Positions 42,002-52,366 of a DNA stretch of 64,000 nt are shown one piece after another. The notes under the pieces are model-generated. The model ran no database searches. It had not been told where the DNA came from and was given only the letters and a program-made list of their open reading frames with translations. The position numbers were made by a program, and so were the translations under genes. The stretch comes from Falciphora oryzae. Its lineage: Eukaryota > Ascomycota > Sordariomycetes > Magnaporthales > Magnaporthaceae. Location of the stretch: the NCBI GenBank assembly GCA_000733355.1, contig JNVV01000004.1, positions 1,892,355 to 1,956,354 of the forward strand, in the 5' to 3' direction. The stretch's first letter is position 1; every line of letters begins with the position of its first letter.

Positions 42002-42643
42002 GTATCCGTGCTTTCGTACTTGTTGGTCACCCGGAGGATAAAACGGAGGCCCACACCTTCGGTCGACATTTTCATTAACTTTTTGCTCGCGCTGGGCCCG
42101 GCCTGGGTCGACCACGAGTACTAGAAGGAACTTGGTGGCCGCAAAGTGGGCGGGGTAGCCAAACCCATCCCCGACTTTCTTGACCGTGTGGCTGTCACAT
42201 GGCCCAGGATTCGCCTTGTGATGGGTTGGATGCAGGATTACGAGGCATACTACCGCGACCGCCCCTGGGTTCGCATGATTGGCGTGCCAGAGTCTTGGGC
42301 TGTACATAACCCGTTTATGCGAGACGCTCTGCAGGGTGACAGTGAATCAGCCGACCTGTACCCTCAGGAGTGGAAATTCCACGACCTGTCGGACTTGGGT
42401 GACGCCGTCAAGAAGGATAAGGCCCAGCCTCAGGGGAACACGTACGAGGAAGATCTCCGTCAGCACAAGGAGACGGTGGGTGAAATGGTCGGAAACGACG
42501 ACATGGACTAGGACGGGGAAGATCAGGGTCCCCCCACGCCCCTGAACAAGCGCCCTCGTCCCCTGTCAGGCAGCGACCTGAGTGCGCATGCGGCGAAGCG
42601 CCGCAGGCAGAGCAAGCAAGAGAATGCGGGCAAGAAGAATTGA
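42002..42643 (+). pseudogene. ORF of unknown function in the recombinase element
   Basis: One frame runs from about 42002 to the TGA at 42641, broken by TAG at 42122 and 42509. No ATG opens it, so the 5' end is missing or in another exon; TTTTTGTGTAG at 41986-41996 could be a splice acceptor. Protein-like stretches include GPAWVDHEY, KPIPDFLDRVAVTWPRI and RMIGVPESWAVHNPFM. The C-terminus is strongly basic with two clusters (NKRPRP and AAKRRRQSKQ), a likely bipartite nuclear localisation signal. Composition and decay match the recombinase gene downstream, so it may be a second element protein. No family recognised. Confidence 0.5.
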
Positions 42644-42689
42644 GGGTCGGTAAACACAAGGAGAAGGACATGACCGGAATCTTGGGGGC

Positions 42690-42727
42690 TTTTAACCTAT
42701 AGGCGCCGTTTTCGCCATAGGTTAAAA
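42690..42727. repeat. Hairpin-forming inverted repeat
   Basis: Arms TTTTAACCTATAGGCG and CGCCATAGGTTAAAA flank a short loop of a few T and C bases, one bulged base in the stem. It lies 47 bp after the stop of the first element ORF. It could be a transcript 3'-end structure or part of a recombination site. Confidence 0.7.
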
Positions 42728-43112
42728 TTCTAGTGGTTGTTACGGTTTGGTCTGTTTCCAGGGAGTACATTGTTGGAAAATTGAATCTTTGTTGGAGTTA
42801 AAAAGTCGTCGCCGGGATATTGGAATGGAATCTCGCCGGAGGAGGTTTTCCCCAGATTACCCCGACCAGATGGCGGCGGGGTCGAGGTGGGTTTGAAGCA
42901 ATCGAGGTGGGGCCGTGGCGACTTGGCGGGACACCGGCTCTGCACGCCCCACAGAGGCCCAGCCCTAGATAGTTTGCCTAATCACGAATTTCTGCCATTC
43001 CCCCAGGGTGCGGCTTTTCCTGCTGCCTGCATCCTGGGGGTCGAGATCCCACTCCACCTTGTGTGTTCGTCCGATCTCGACGATCTCGTTTCGGTCGACA
43101 ACGGAGGTCGAG

Positions 43113-45926
43113 ATGGCGCCCCCAGCTGCTAGTGCCACTCCCGGCACAAGGAGCGCACGGCAGTCGTCCCGCCTCGCTCAGGCTTCCCCTGCCTTGCAAA
43201 GCTCCCCTGGCAAGAAACGGAATCCGTCCCATTTCGACAAAGAGCCGTTCAACCCAGATACTGGTACAATTTGCGCGGCCCAGGCATGCCGGCCCCCTCT
43301 CGCGCCTTAGCCCTGCTCAGCATCCCCATTCGCTGAGACGACGGCGGAATTCTTCGCCTCTTTCAGGAGGGCTGGCGAGGAGGCGCCCACCACTCCGGCT
43401 CCTTTACCCGACGGGCATCATGCCAGCCCAGGATGTAAGTTGTATAGCCATTTATTTTCCCACACATTTTATAAACATCAATCAACTGTGGAAACAGCAG
43501 CCACTACGTCTGATCCAACATCGGCCTCCCCAGACACCTAGAGCTCTGTCCCGGGAGAGATCATCGGCACACCCGAGACCGTGTACTCGAACGAGGCCGG
43601 ATCTGGCGACGGCGGCTTTGACGATGAGAGCGACTGGGAGGACGAGGACGAGGACGACATCGACGACGGCGCATCTGACGCCTCCCGGGGCTCAGTGTCC
43701 TACCAGGACGGAGACGACATTTTGGAGTCGGAAAATCTCCAGCAGCTTCCAATCGACAAACCATGTGGCGGAAAAGTCGCCGGACGTATCCTGCTTTTTT
43801 TCGTGCGAGACTCCCAGGAGAACCCTGCCATTCCGCTCGACTCGTTCAGTCTGATTCACATTGACCAGTTATGGGTTCTCATTCATTTGGTTAATTACAT
43901 CGCTAGGCCAGTGGATTACACCGACGTTGTCATATTGGCGGAATCGGTGTCAAGCGCTCAGAACCCAGCAACCCAGCGAACAGCTATCCGAGCCATTTTG
44001 TCGATGTAGCATGTCGACATCGTGGTTAGGTCTCTGGACCGGCTGACCCGTCGTGCCGGGGAGCTCGATGACATCCTCGACGGTTTGGCTCAACGCGATT
44101 CACGTGTTTTCGCCTTGGGTCTAAGCTCGCGGACCCGCGACAATCCCTGGCCCTCCTATCTGATGTCCCCCGGGATATTCTCAAGTCGACACTTTACGAT
44201 GGTACGTGTTATTTATAATTTAAACCCTATGGTGTATTGTTCTTTTTCCACGCCTATAGGGTTCAAATCGGTTCGTTTTATTCCATGCACCATTCTCACT
44301 AACTTTATACTTAGATGAATGCTGCAAAGTATGGAGTCGTGCCCAGAGGATGCGGCTGTTGAGGACACGGATGCTGGCGGCTGGTCCCGATTTCCCTCAG
44401 GTGCAACGGCTTCGCACACTCGTTGCATCTGCCACCAAGGGCTACTCTCATATCGTCACTTTGGCTCGGACTTCCCCGCCTCGCGGCAGCCCTGAATCCC
44501 AGGCGTCGAGAACCGTATCAAACAACAAGTTGACTTCCTGTCCCTCCTTGCACCGGACGGACCAGTTCAGCACGTTGTTTTAGAGGGTGTGTCGGCCTTC
44601 AACACCAACGGCCAGACCGTGGCAAGCAGCATAAACAACCACCTGGTCACCAAACATGGTGACAGGATCATCATTCTGGTCTCTTCACTAAACCGATTGG
44701 TGCGTTCGACCAACGCTTTGAACGACATTGCGACATTTTGCAAGCAGCGACAGGTAACCATAGCCGTGCTTGCGATGTTCGACGGGGCGCATCTCTCGAA
44801 TAACGCATCGGAAGCCCTTCATTTGGACGATGCCGCAAGCTCCGACCTTTGGCGAAACGCGGTTTGCGCCCAAGAGTGTGTCCCCAATTCGGACAGGCCG
44901 GTGGTACAACCGCACTTGGTGCTTCATATCGGCAGGTGTGGCACGATCACATCTAACCCCTTTCGTCCCCGCGAACTCGAAGCATCCTTCGCAGGCTCTC
45001 TCGTCCACCTTGCAGAAGGTGGCAAATTGCCAATGTTTCAGAACCTTCGGCGCACGATCGCAATACCGACAATGAAGGGGCCCGTTACACGGGACCTTAT
45101 TCGGGACATTCTCGGTATCCGCCCATCGATATCTGTCCACCACGGCCGTACCGCCGTCTCGTGTCCTTGCTTAGAGCAAGCACATGATGACAGCTGTACT
45201 TGCGCCTGTATGGATTGTCGAGCCCGGCCTGTTTGTCGAAAAGAACCGAGCGACAAAGGAGTGCCTAGACATCCAGGCTTAATCGCCAACTGCCTTTTTG
45301 GCAAAGCCTGCCCGACCTGCGATGAGGAGCACACCGCCAAAACCAAGCTTTGCAAAGGCTGCTACAACGCATCACGCCCCAGGGCGTGTCCCGACTGCGG
45401 TGGGATGCACCGCAGTCGCACCCAGCGTTGCTATGCGTGTTACACGAAGTCACGCCCTATGTCCTGCATTGACTGCGGTCGGACACACTACGACAGTCGC
45501 CGTCACTGTCCTAGCTGTCGGTGGAAAAGGAGCATCAGAGTTTGCCGGGGTTGCAGAAGGACGCACCGCCGATCCACAATCCTTTGCGGTCGCTGCCACA
45601 AGAAACCACTTAAAACCTGCCCTGAGTGCCTCACGACGCACCGTGGTCAGTGCCGTCTCTGCGAACCCTGCCGCAAGAAACTCGGCCCAAAGGCGTGTCC
45701 GACCTGCCTAACAGCCCACAAAAGACGTGCCGATCTTTGCCGTTCCTGCTACCTGGAGGCAAACCCTAGGATTTGCCCAAAGTGCCAAAAGCTGAACAAG
45801 ACCGAGAACAGGTTCTGCAACCGCAGGTACAAGGAACGACGTCCAAGGAAGTGCTCGGGCTGCCACAGAATGCACAAAGGAACTAGTCTCTTTTGTTGGC
45901 GTTGCTACAAGCGGCCGAGGGAGTAG
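43113..45926 (+). pseudogene. Tandem serine recombinase with zinc-repeat array (broken)
   Basis: Proposed exons: 43113-43263, 43321-43434, 43498-44201, 44315-45926. Introns have GTACAA..CTCAG, GTAAGT..ACAG and GTACGT..CTAAC..TTAG. An acidic N-terminal region leads to catalytic domain 1: FFVRDSQE supplies the Arg and catalytic Ser of the R-x-S motif, EDxxS-like ESVSS follows, then RTAIRAIL and VDIVVRSLDRLTRRAGELDD, the DRLxR signature of resolvase/invertase recombinases. A linker (YDDECCKVWSRAQRMRL) leads to domain 2: VTLARTSPPRGS, NRIKQQVDFLSLLAP, LEGVSAF, and RIIILVSSLNRLVRS (Asp to Asn). The C-terminal third is a zinc-repeat array. TAG stops at 43539 and 44007 and frameshifts near 44120 and 44503 break it. 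The third intron only joins in frame after the first shift, which supports a once-intact gene. Confidence 0.68.
45306..45923 (+). other. Eight-copy C2-H-C2 zinc-binding repeat array
   Basis: Eight consecutive repeats of about 25-26 residues fit C-x2-C-x3-H-x6-C-x2-C followed by a basic spacer, often (Y/R)..RPR. Examples are CPTCDEEHTAKTKLCKGC, CPDCGGMHRSRTQRCYAC and CSGCHRMHKGTSLFCWRC. Repeat 5 has an extra Cys, and repeat 7 lost its His (Asn) and last Cys (Arg). Each unit could bind one zinc. The array is in the place where large serine recombinases carry a single zinc-ribbon DNA-binding domain. The basic spacers suggest nucleic-acid binding. Confidence 0.85.
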
Positions 45927-46298
45927 CTGGATATGAGAAATGAAGTTTTGTAGCCAGTGTCAATCAAATCGTCGAGGCACAACGGGGGTGAGGTTGGAGG
46001 GTTGGAGGTTGCTTTTTACCAATATTTTAGTCCATTTTGGCACCATGTCATATAGCGAGGCACAACGGACATGTGGCCCGACCCTAGCACCATTCTATTA
46101 GCGCTCTAGCTGCATTGCTTTCAAATCACTATCGCTATTTCAGATTTTAAGCCTATAAGCACAATATCCGTCGGCTCCCACAAAACCATTCCACCCCTCC
46201 GGAAGGTCCATTGTACTCGAAGTGAGTGGGCGATATAACGAGCCCCTCAAACAGGCGAGGGCTGTTCAATCTTGGTGGTCAGCTCGACAGCTAGACAC

Positions 46299-46312
46299 AC
46301 CTCAGGAGTTCT
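46299..46312. repeat. Candidate attachment-type direct repeat, right copy
   Basis: ACCTCAGGAGTTCT, matching 41970-41983 exactly and in the same orientation, 373 bp after the recombinase stop codon. Confidence 0.5.
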
Positions 46313-47328
46313 CATCCGGTGTCACAATAGATCAACTTCGTCTCGCAATCCTCATCGCACGAGCGTAACGGGCATAACCTTTGGCCGCTGGTGTCTTGGA
46401 GAAAACGATGCTCACGAGGTCTCTAGCTTGCTCGATCCTCTTGCGAGGCTGTTACAGGGCCTCCTTGGAGCCGTCTTGGTACCGGATGCAGTCTCTTCTC
46501 CTTCATGGTGGCGGGTTTTGAGCCAGAAGATGCAAGGGCAGGTCCATTATCCTCGCAAACCTGACTGACTTGGCCCTACACGTAAGACCATAAAAAGAAT
46601 AGCATGCTAAAGCGAGCACATACGGCATACCCACGGGGATATACGGGATCTCGTCCGCTTTCGCCTCGTTAAACCAATAAGGGCTACTTGAGGAGCCGCT
46701 CGTCGCGGCCGCATTCTTCGCTGCCAACACCAAAGCAGGCGAGATGGCCATCGCTCAGGGAGCATTGGCAGAGCGTTGGGAGTGTTGTCGACCATTCGAG
46801 TGTTGTCGTTAGGATTCCCTGAATATGCGACCAAAGGACTTTTGCCTGGTATGCGCAGCCTGCCGTACATATCAGAAACTTTCCAAGAAAAAAAGTGCCT
46901 GACGTCTGTTGGCCCAAAACATCCGTTTGCTTATCGGAAGGAATGACCTCGGATGTTCGCCCCGCTACCATACTTTATTTTCCCAGCTCCTCCCTCTCCA
47001 ATGCTACCTTCCATTTTGGAAAACCAACTACAGCTGAACAATCCAAGTCAGCGCGGGGAATCCCTGCATACCGTCCAACCTACAGCCAAGTTGGGGTTAA
47101 CCTACTGTTTTACCCATGATAGGGTGTGTCTGGCCCTTGGTTGAACTGATTGTGCGCCCCGCCGGTTCGGGTCGGAACCATCCTTATCTGTCCAGAGATC
47201 GAAGCCCTTGCGGAAACGTTGCATTTTGGGGCAGCACGTTGGCTTCTCGATAAAGTTCAAAATGTCCACCTCGGTCGGGTGAAGCTTGGGCTGGCCATTA
47301 CGGTCATGTAATCCCAACAGCCTCTACC
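46313..47328. other. Intergenic with a possible coding relic
   Basis: Promoter side of the OPT gene. On the minus strand between about 46500 and 46960 protein-like pieces occur in different frames (for example YIPVGMPYVLALACYSFYGL). They vaguely resemble the last helices of an MFS permease, but too little is left to name them. Confidence 0.35.
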
Positions 47329-49887
47329 ATGGACCCAGAACAGGTTCAGGCTGCCCCGAAGCAGCTACAAGTGAATTGCCGGGAGGGGAAGTCGGTTGGG
47401 AACGGCGACGATGACGTCGATAAATCACTCGAGAAGGTCGACGAGATCGCCATGGCGCTGCAGGCTGACGAGCCCAAGACGGTAGCCGAGGTCAGCAAGG
47501 AGATGGCCGATACGTCGCCGTACCAAGAGGTGCGGGCCGCCGTGCGCGAGATCGACGGCCAAGAGTACAGCAACACGCTGCGCGCCTGGATCATCGGTCT
47601 CATTTTCGTTACCGGCGTTTCTGCCGTCAACATGTTTCTCTCCATGCGCAGCCCCGCCATCACCATCCCGGCCGTCGTCGTCATCCTCGTCACCTACCCC
47701 GTCGGCACGCTGTGGGCAAAGGTCGTCCCGGCGCGCAAGTTTACCACCTTCGGCCTGGAGTGGAGCCTGAACCCGGGCCCGTTCAGCATCAAGGAGCACG
47801 CCGTCATCACGCTCATGGCCAAGATCACGGCCGACTACCCCTACTCGACCAACGCCCTCGAGGCCCTGCAGGCGCCGTCGCTGTACAACCGCAGCCTTGG
47901 CTGGGGCTTCGCGCTGGTCTTCACCCTCAGCAGCCAGCTGATCGGCGTCTCCATGTCGGGCATGTTCCGGCGCTTCCTGGTCTGGCCGTCGGCCATGGTG
48001 TGGCCCGGGCAGTTCGCCACCACCTCGCTGCTGTACACGCTGCACGACAAGCGCAAGGCGGGCGAGATCGCCGAGGAGGACTGCGTTGCTGGCGGCGACA
48101 GCACGTGGAAGATGTCGCCCTATCGCTGGTTCTGCTACATCGGCCTGGCGTCTTTTGCCTACTACTGGCTGCCCGGCGTCCTCTGGCAGGGCCTCTCCGT
48201 GTTCGCCTTCGCTACTTGGATCAAGCCCAACGACGTCGTGGTAAACCAGCTGTTCGGCGGCTTCACGGGGCTGTCGCTGATCCCCATCACGTTTGACTGG
48301 ACATATGTCGCGGCGTATCTGCAGAACCCTCTCCTATCTCCCTGGACCTCGCACCTGAACTGCCTCGTTGGGCTGGGCATCTTCATCATCATTCCGACCA
48401 TTGGAATCTCGTACACTGGGGCTCTGTTTTCCGACTACCTCCCCATCAACACCTCTCGGACGTTTGATAACACGGGTCACCGCTATGGTGTCGCGAGGAT
48501 CCTCAAGCCCGACTTCACGCTCGACGAAGACGCCTACCGCAAATACTCACCTCTGTTCCTCGCCCCGACCTTCTTCCTCAACTACGGCCTGTCCTTTGCG
48601 ACGCTGATGGCCTCGCTCGTGCACACGGTCCTCAACCACCACAGCGAGATCTGGTACCGCTTCAAGGCATCCCGGAACCAGGAGGCCGACGTCCACATGG
48701 CCATGATGAGCAAGTACAAGGAAGCCCCTGACTGGTGGTACGGCCTCGTATGGATGGGCGCCATGGCCTTTGGGCTGGCCACGGTCCTGGGCTTCCCCAC
48801 CCAGCTGCCCTGGTGGGGGTTTCTCGTCTCGTGCCTCATCGCCTTCGTTTTCATCATCCCGCTGAGCATGATATTCGGCATGACCAACATCCTCATCTCG
48901 CTGAACGTGCTCTCGCCGTTTCTCGGCGGCTTTATCTTTCCTGGCCGCCCGATCGCCAACATGCTGTTCAAGGTGTACAGCACTATTGTGCTCGGCCAGG
49001 CCCAGGTGTTTAGCGGAGACCTCAAGTTTGCGCTCTACATGAAGGTCCCTCCACGCACGACGTTCTCCAGCCAAATCGTCGCGGTTATCTGGTCGTGCTT
49101 TGTCCAGATTTCAGTTATGGTATGTATCATTCTCGCCATCCAATACCATCACGTCTTCCTGCACTCCTCCGAGCTGTAAGTGCCTGACTCTGAACAATTC
49201 TTGGTGGTACCAGAACTGGGCATTTGGCAACATCCCAGGTATCTGCAGGCCAGACCAGCCGAGCAACTTCACCTGCCCCAACGGCAGCACATTCTTCTCA
49301 TCTAGTATAGTCTGGGGTGTTATCGGCCCGCAGAAGTTCCTCGGCGTGGGCACCATGTACGAAAAGATCCACTTCTTCTGGCTCCTGGGCGCTCTCCTCC
49401 CCGTCGCCTTCTACCTCGCGGCACGCAGGTTCCCCAACTCTGTGGCAAGCCACTTGCACGCGCCAGTAATGTTGGGCGCCATGGGCTGGCTCCCGCCCGC
49501 GACGCCGCTCAACTTTTCGACCTGGGCGGTCGTTGGCCTGGTGTTCAACTGGTGGATCCGGAGACGCTGGATGGCCTGGTGGCAAAAGTTCAACTACATC
49601 ACCGCCGCCGGTCTGGATGTCGGACTTGTCATCTGCACGCTGGTCATCTTTTTCGCCTTCACGCTGCCGGGGACGCCGCTACCGCAGTGGTGGGGGAATG
49701 TCGATGTCTTTGAAACCGAGGTAAGCCCTCATCTCCTTGTTGTGTATCACCCGTCCTCTCTCGCTCTATCCGTGATCTCTCGATGCGGAGTGTCCAGGTA
49801 GTAACTGGTTTTTCACAGGACGCTCTCGGCACGGCTATTCGAAAGACTGTGCCCAAAGGCGAGACGTTCGGGCCTTCAGTCTGGTAG
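47329..49887 (+). CDS. Oligopeptide transporter (OPT family)
   Basis: Proton-coupled tetra/pentapeptide or glutathione-type transporter of the plasma membrane. Exons 47329-49119, 49214-49720 and 49819-49887, all phase 0, give 788 aa. Introns are 94 and 98 nt (GTATGT..ACCAG, GTAAGC..CACAG). The start context is TACCATGG. A hydrophilic N-terminus of about 80 residues is followed by about 14 membrane segments. Family signatures: NPGPFSIKEH (from residue 148), WPSAMVWPGQFATTSLLYTL, SHLNCLVGLG, KYKEAPDWWY, LSPFLGGFIFPGRPIANMLF, YMKVPPRTTF and YEKIHFFWLLGALLPVAFYL. The last short exon codes the hydrophilic end (DALGTAIRKTVPKGETFGPS). Relatives move small peptides for nitrogen and sulfur nutrition. 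Confidence 0.96.
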
Positions 49888-50086
49888 AGGGCTATGCGCT
49901 TGTGGAAGGGGTTGTCTTCCAATGTATCGGGGGCCAGGTCCTTGGCTGCGCCGAGCTGAAGGCAGAGCTGAAGCCTTGGCCGCGCTTGTTGTGTTCCCCT
50001 TTCTAGATGAACAGCCCGCCTTCGCCAAAACGCAGCAGATCCATGGCATCTCGAAATCAATCAATGATAACAATAGCGTGCCCTAG

Positions 50087-51438
50087 CTATCTCTGAGAAG
50101 TTTTTGGGGACGGGCAACTCTTTTCGAGAAGCTCAATCAGTGCTCTCCCGTCCTCCTCCTTGGCCGCGTCGTACCCAACGTTATGGGTGTCGCGTTCGAC
50201 CAGCTCGGGCACATTGCAGCGCTCGAACACCAAGCCAGGGTCGGCGCCGCACTCTTCGAGTAGGAAGCGGACAAACCCCAGCCGCTCCTCTCCGATGGCG
50301 TATTTGCGGATGCTCAACGGGGGTCCGGTCAGGTCCGTCGGGTGGTGGGACCAAGTCCCTCTGTTCATCTATTGACATATAATGTGCAGCACCGTCGGCC
50401 CGTACGCCTCACTGCCGTTATCTTTGTCGGGCTCCTGCATGGACGCCCACGACCACGTGGGAAAACCTTCAACCCTGGGGCCTCGCCCGGGAACAGTCGG
50501 TGTCTGCTCCCATAACAGTCCCCGGGCGTTGCCGTACCATAGCCCGCGAATGTACGGGTATTTGCTGGCCGCACTGCCAATTGACGTCGGCGCCCGCAGG
50601 TGACGGTGTTGTCGAGCATGGGGCACGCGCCCGTGCGGACGACGAAGGCGTAGAGCAGTTCGTTGAGCTTCCCCACGGCCGCAGAGTGTTCGATCACGGC
50701 GTCCACGAGGCCTTGCCACCCCGCGGCGAGGACGCGGGCCCCCGGTTGCGCGCAGGCCCTCGCGAGCATCATAGCGGCGCGGGCTACGGGCACGTTCGGG
50801 TGCGCGAGGAGCATTTTGACGGCGAGGGCAAACGCCGGGTTCGCGAGATGCTCTACCCCCCCAACGTCCAAAGAGTTTGTCGGCTGGGGGTCCGGTTGGA
50901 AACCACCGCGGCTCCTCTTCCGTCGGCTCCTCCTCGTAATAGCCGCTCGGGTCGTCAAAGACTAGGGAGATAAGCACATTGGGGTGGGAAGGTTGCAGGG
51001 GTCTGCGCCGTGGTCGAGCAGGAATTTAAGCCTTGTTATGAGCGCCGAGGCGGACACATCAGCAGCCCCGGCGGCCTCGGCCCACGCGCGCTCGTCGACG
51101 GCGTCGAGGAGCATCAGCAGAGGGGTCGTGAACGTGAGCTCCTTGGCGCCGACCGGGACGTTGAGGTTGATGTCGCCACCGTGCTCCAGACACGCACACA
51201 TGACTTCGACCGACTGATCCTGGGCGAGGCCGGCGCTCTTTCCCATGCACCGGGCAGCGGTGCAGATGGGAATGTACCACGGCTTCTTGTAGAGCGGCAA
51301 CCCTCGCTCGCGGAAAGGTGATGGTATTGCCCTGGTATGATACTCAGAGTCGACTCGTGCGCCCTCTGCGATTGCGGCCTTGACCCGCACCGGTGCCGCT
51401 ATTACTGGGGTTGGAGGGGCGCCGCAAACCACATGCAC
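50087..51438 (-). pseudogene. HET-domain/ankyrin mosaic pseudogene
   Basis: Minus-strand coding pieces in changing frames. 51438-50962: ankyrin-like (MCACLEHGGDINLNVPVGAK, TRLKFLLDHGADPCNLPT). About 50880-50600: another helical-repeat piece (AVKMLLAHPNVPVARAAMML). About 50590-50370: a piece with LLWEQ, then FPTWSWASM, which resembles the PSWSWAS signature near the end of fungal HET (heterokaryon incompatibility) domains. 50368-50087: ankyrin-like end (GFVRFLLEECGADPG, DGRALIELLEK). The pieces do not join by sensible introns and have stops between them. Intact relatives act in non-self recognition or are simple ankyrin scaffolds. The order is unusual (HET is normally N-terminal), so fragments of more than one gene may be mixed. 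Confidence 0.5.
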
Positions 51439-51646
51439 TCAATATTTGACCGTAAATCAACGGCGGAAAATTCAAGCGCAAGCGCCAACAGAAACCACCG
51501 CCATCAACTTTCCATGTCAATCTCGACCGATTATTCCAAGCACAGCATGATGTGCTTCAGCCAGGGGTAAATTACTACATATTATCATGAGGCATTTGAG
51601 TAATTGGGTACTTTGGTCGAACCAGGCTCCCTTCTGCAGGACGAGA

Positions 51647-52366
51647 TTACAAAACAGCCACGCAGGCGCACGTGTTGGCCCAGAGCCCGGTGCAGTCGGA
51701 GTTCGCGGCCGGGCTCCACCGGATAAAGGTCTGGACGCCGTACCGGTTCGCAATGTCCCAGCAGCCCTGACCCGGCGTGACGAAGTGGAAGCTTATGCAG
51801 TTGGGGGTTATGCTGGCCTGCCTGGGTGGGGGTCGGCGTCCGGACGCCGTTGCCCGGCTTGTCGGGCTGGGTAGGGGTGCTGCCGACGACCGAGACGCAG
51901 ACGTAGGTGTTGGCCCACATGCTCTGGCACCGGTCGCCGACGCCCGAGTTCTACTGGGTGAACTGTTGCAGGGACAAGCCGTTCTTGCTGACGATGCTGG
52001 AGCAGGTCTCGGCGGGGTTGACGAACGCGAACTTGTTGCAGTTGGCGACCATGCTCTCGCACTGGGCACCCGCGCCAGAGTTACACTCGGTAAGCCGCTC
52101 CAGGGTAATGCCGTTCTTGCTCACGATGGCCGAGCACGAATCGCCGGGGTCCACAAGGGCGAACTTCTCGCACTTATCAACCATGCCCGGCTGGGTCGGC
52201 TGCGGGGTCTGGACGGCGGGGGCGTTCCTCCCGAGCCGCCGATGACGCCGACGCAGACGTAAACGTTAGCCCAGAGGCCGGTGCAGTCGGCGTTGACGGG
52301 GGGATTCCAGGCGAAGAGCTGGGCCAGGGAGATACGGGCGATATATACAATTTTAAATAATCTATA
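51647..52366 (-). pseudogene. Multi-LysM (chitin-binding) gene, 5'-truncated and broken
   Basis: Minus-strand frames show four LysM-type segments with the usual Cys spacing: the end of one (LFAWNPPVNADCTGLWANVY), then CEKFALVDPGDSCSAIVSKN, then CNKFAFVNPAETCSSIVSKN, then CISFHFVTPGQGCWDIANRY ending in ..WANTCACVAV and a stop. Pro/Thr linkers separate some of them. LysM proteins of this kind are secreted and bind chitin, protecting hyphae or masking chitin fragments. Here a TAG (51951-51953, at the place of a conserved Trp in the W-NSG motif) and at least two frameshifts kill the frame. The 5' part, including the signal peptide, is lost at the edge of the palindromic element at 52367. Confidence 0.75.

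Larger units (their letters stand above)
41894..46312 (+). mobile_element. Decayed element with tandem serine-recombinase gene
   Basis: Bounded on the left by two copies and on the right by one copy of the direct repeat ACCTCAGGAGTYCT (41894-41907, 41970-41983, 46299-46312). The second left copy and the right copy are identical over 14 bp, and similarity continues loosely into GTGT..AATAG..ATC. Inside are an uncharacterised broken ORF (42002-42643), a perfect-stem hairpin (42690-42727) and a multi-exon gene for two serine-recombinase-like domains plus a zinc-repeat array (43113-45926). All four premature stops in its two ORFs are TAG, as expected if CAG codons were hit by RIP. No terminal inverted repeats, RT or DDE transposase are visible. 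Calling it a mobile element is an inference from recombinase content, decay and flanking repeats. Confidence 0.55.

Noticed and set aside
41894..46312. Starship or Crypton identity for the element
   Set aside because: No tyrosine-recombinase (DUF3435) motifs R..HxxR..Y were found. The visible catalytic signatures are those of serine recombinases.
47425..49074. Minus-strand open frames rich in Arg/Gly/His opposite the OPT gene
   Set aside because: Antisense shadows of a certain gene. Composition typical of reverse-frame translation.
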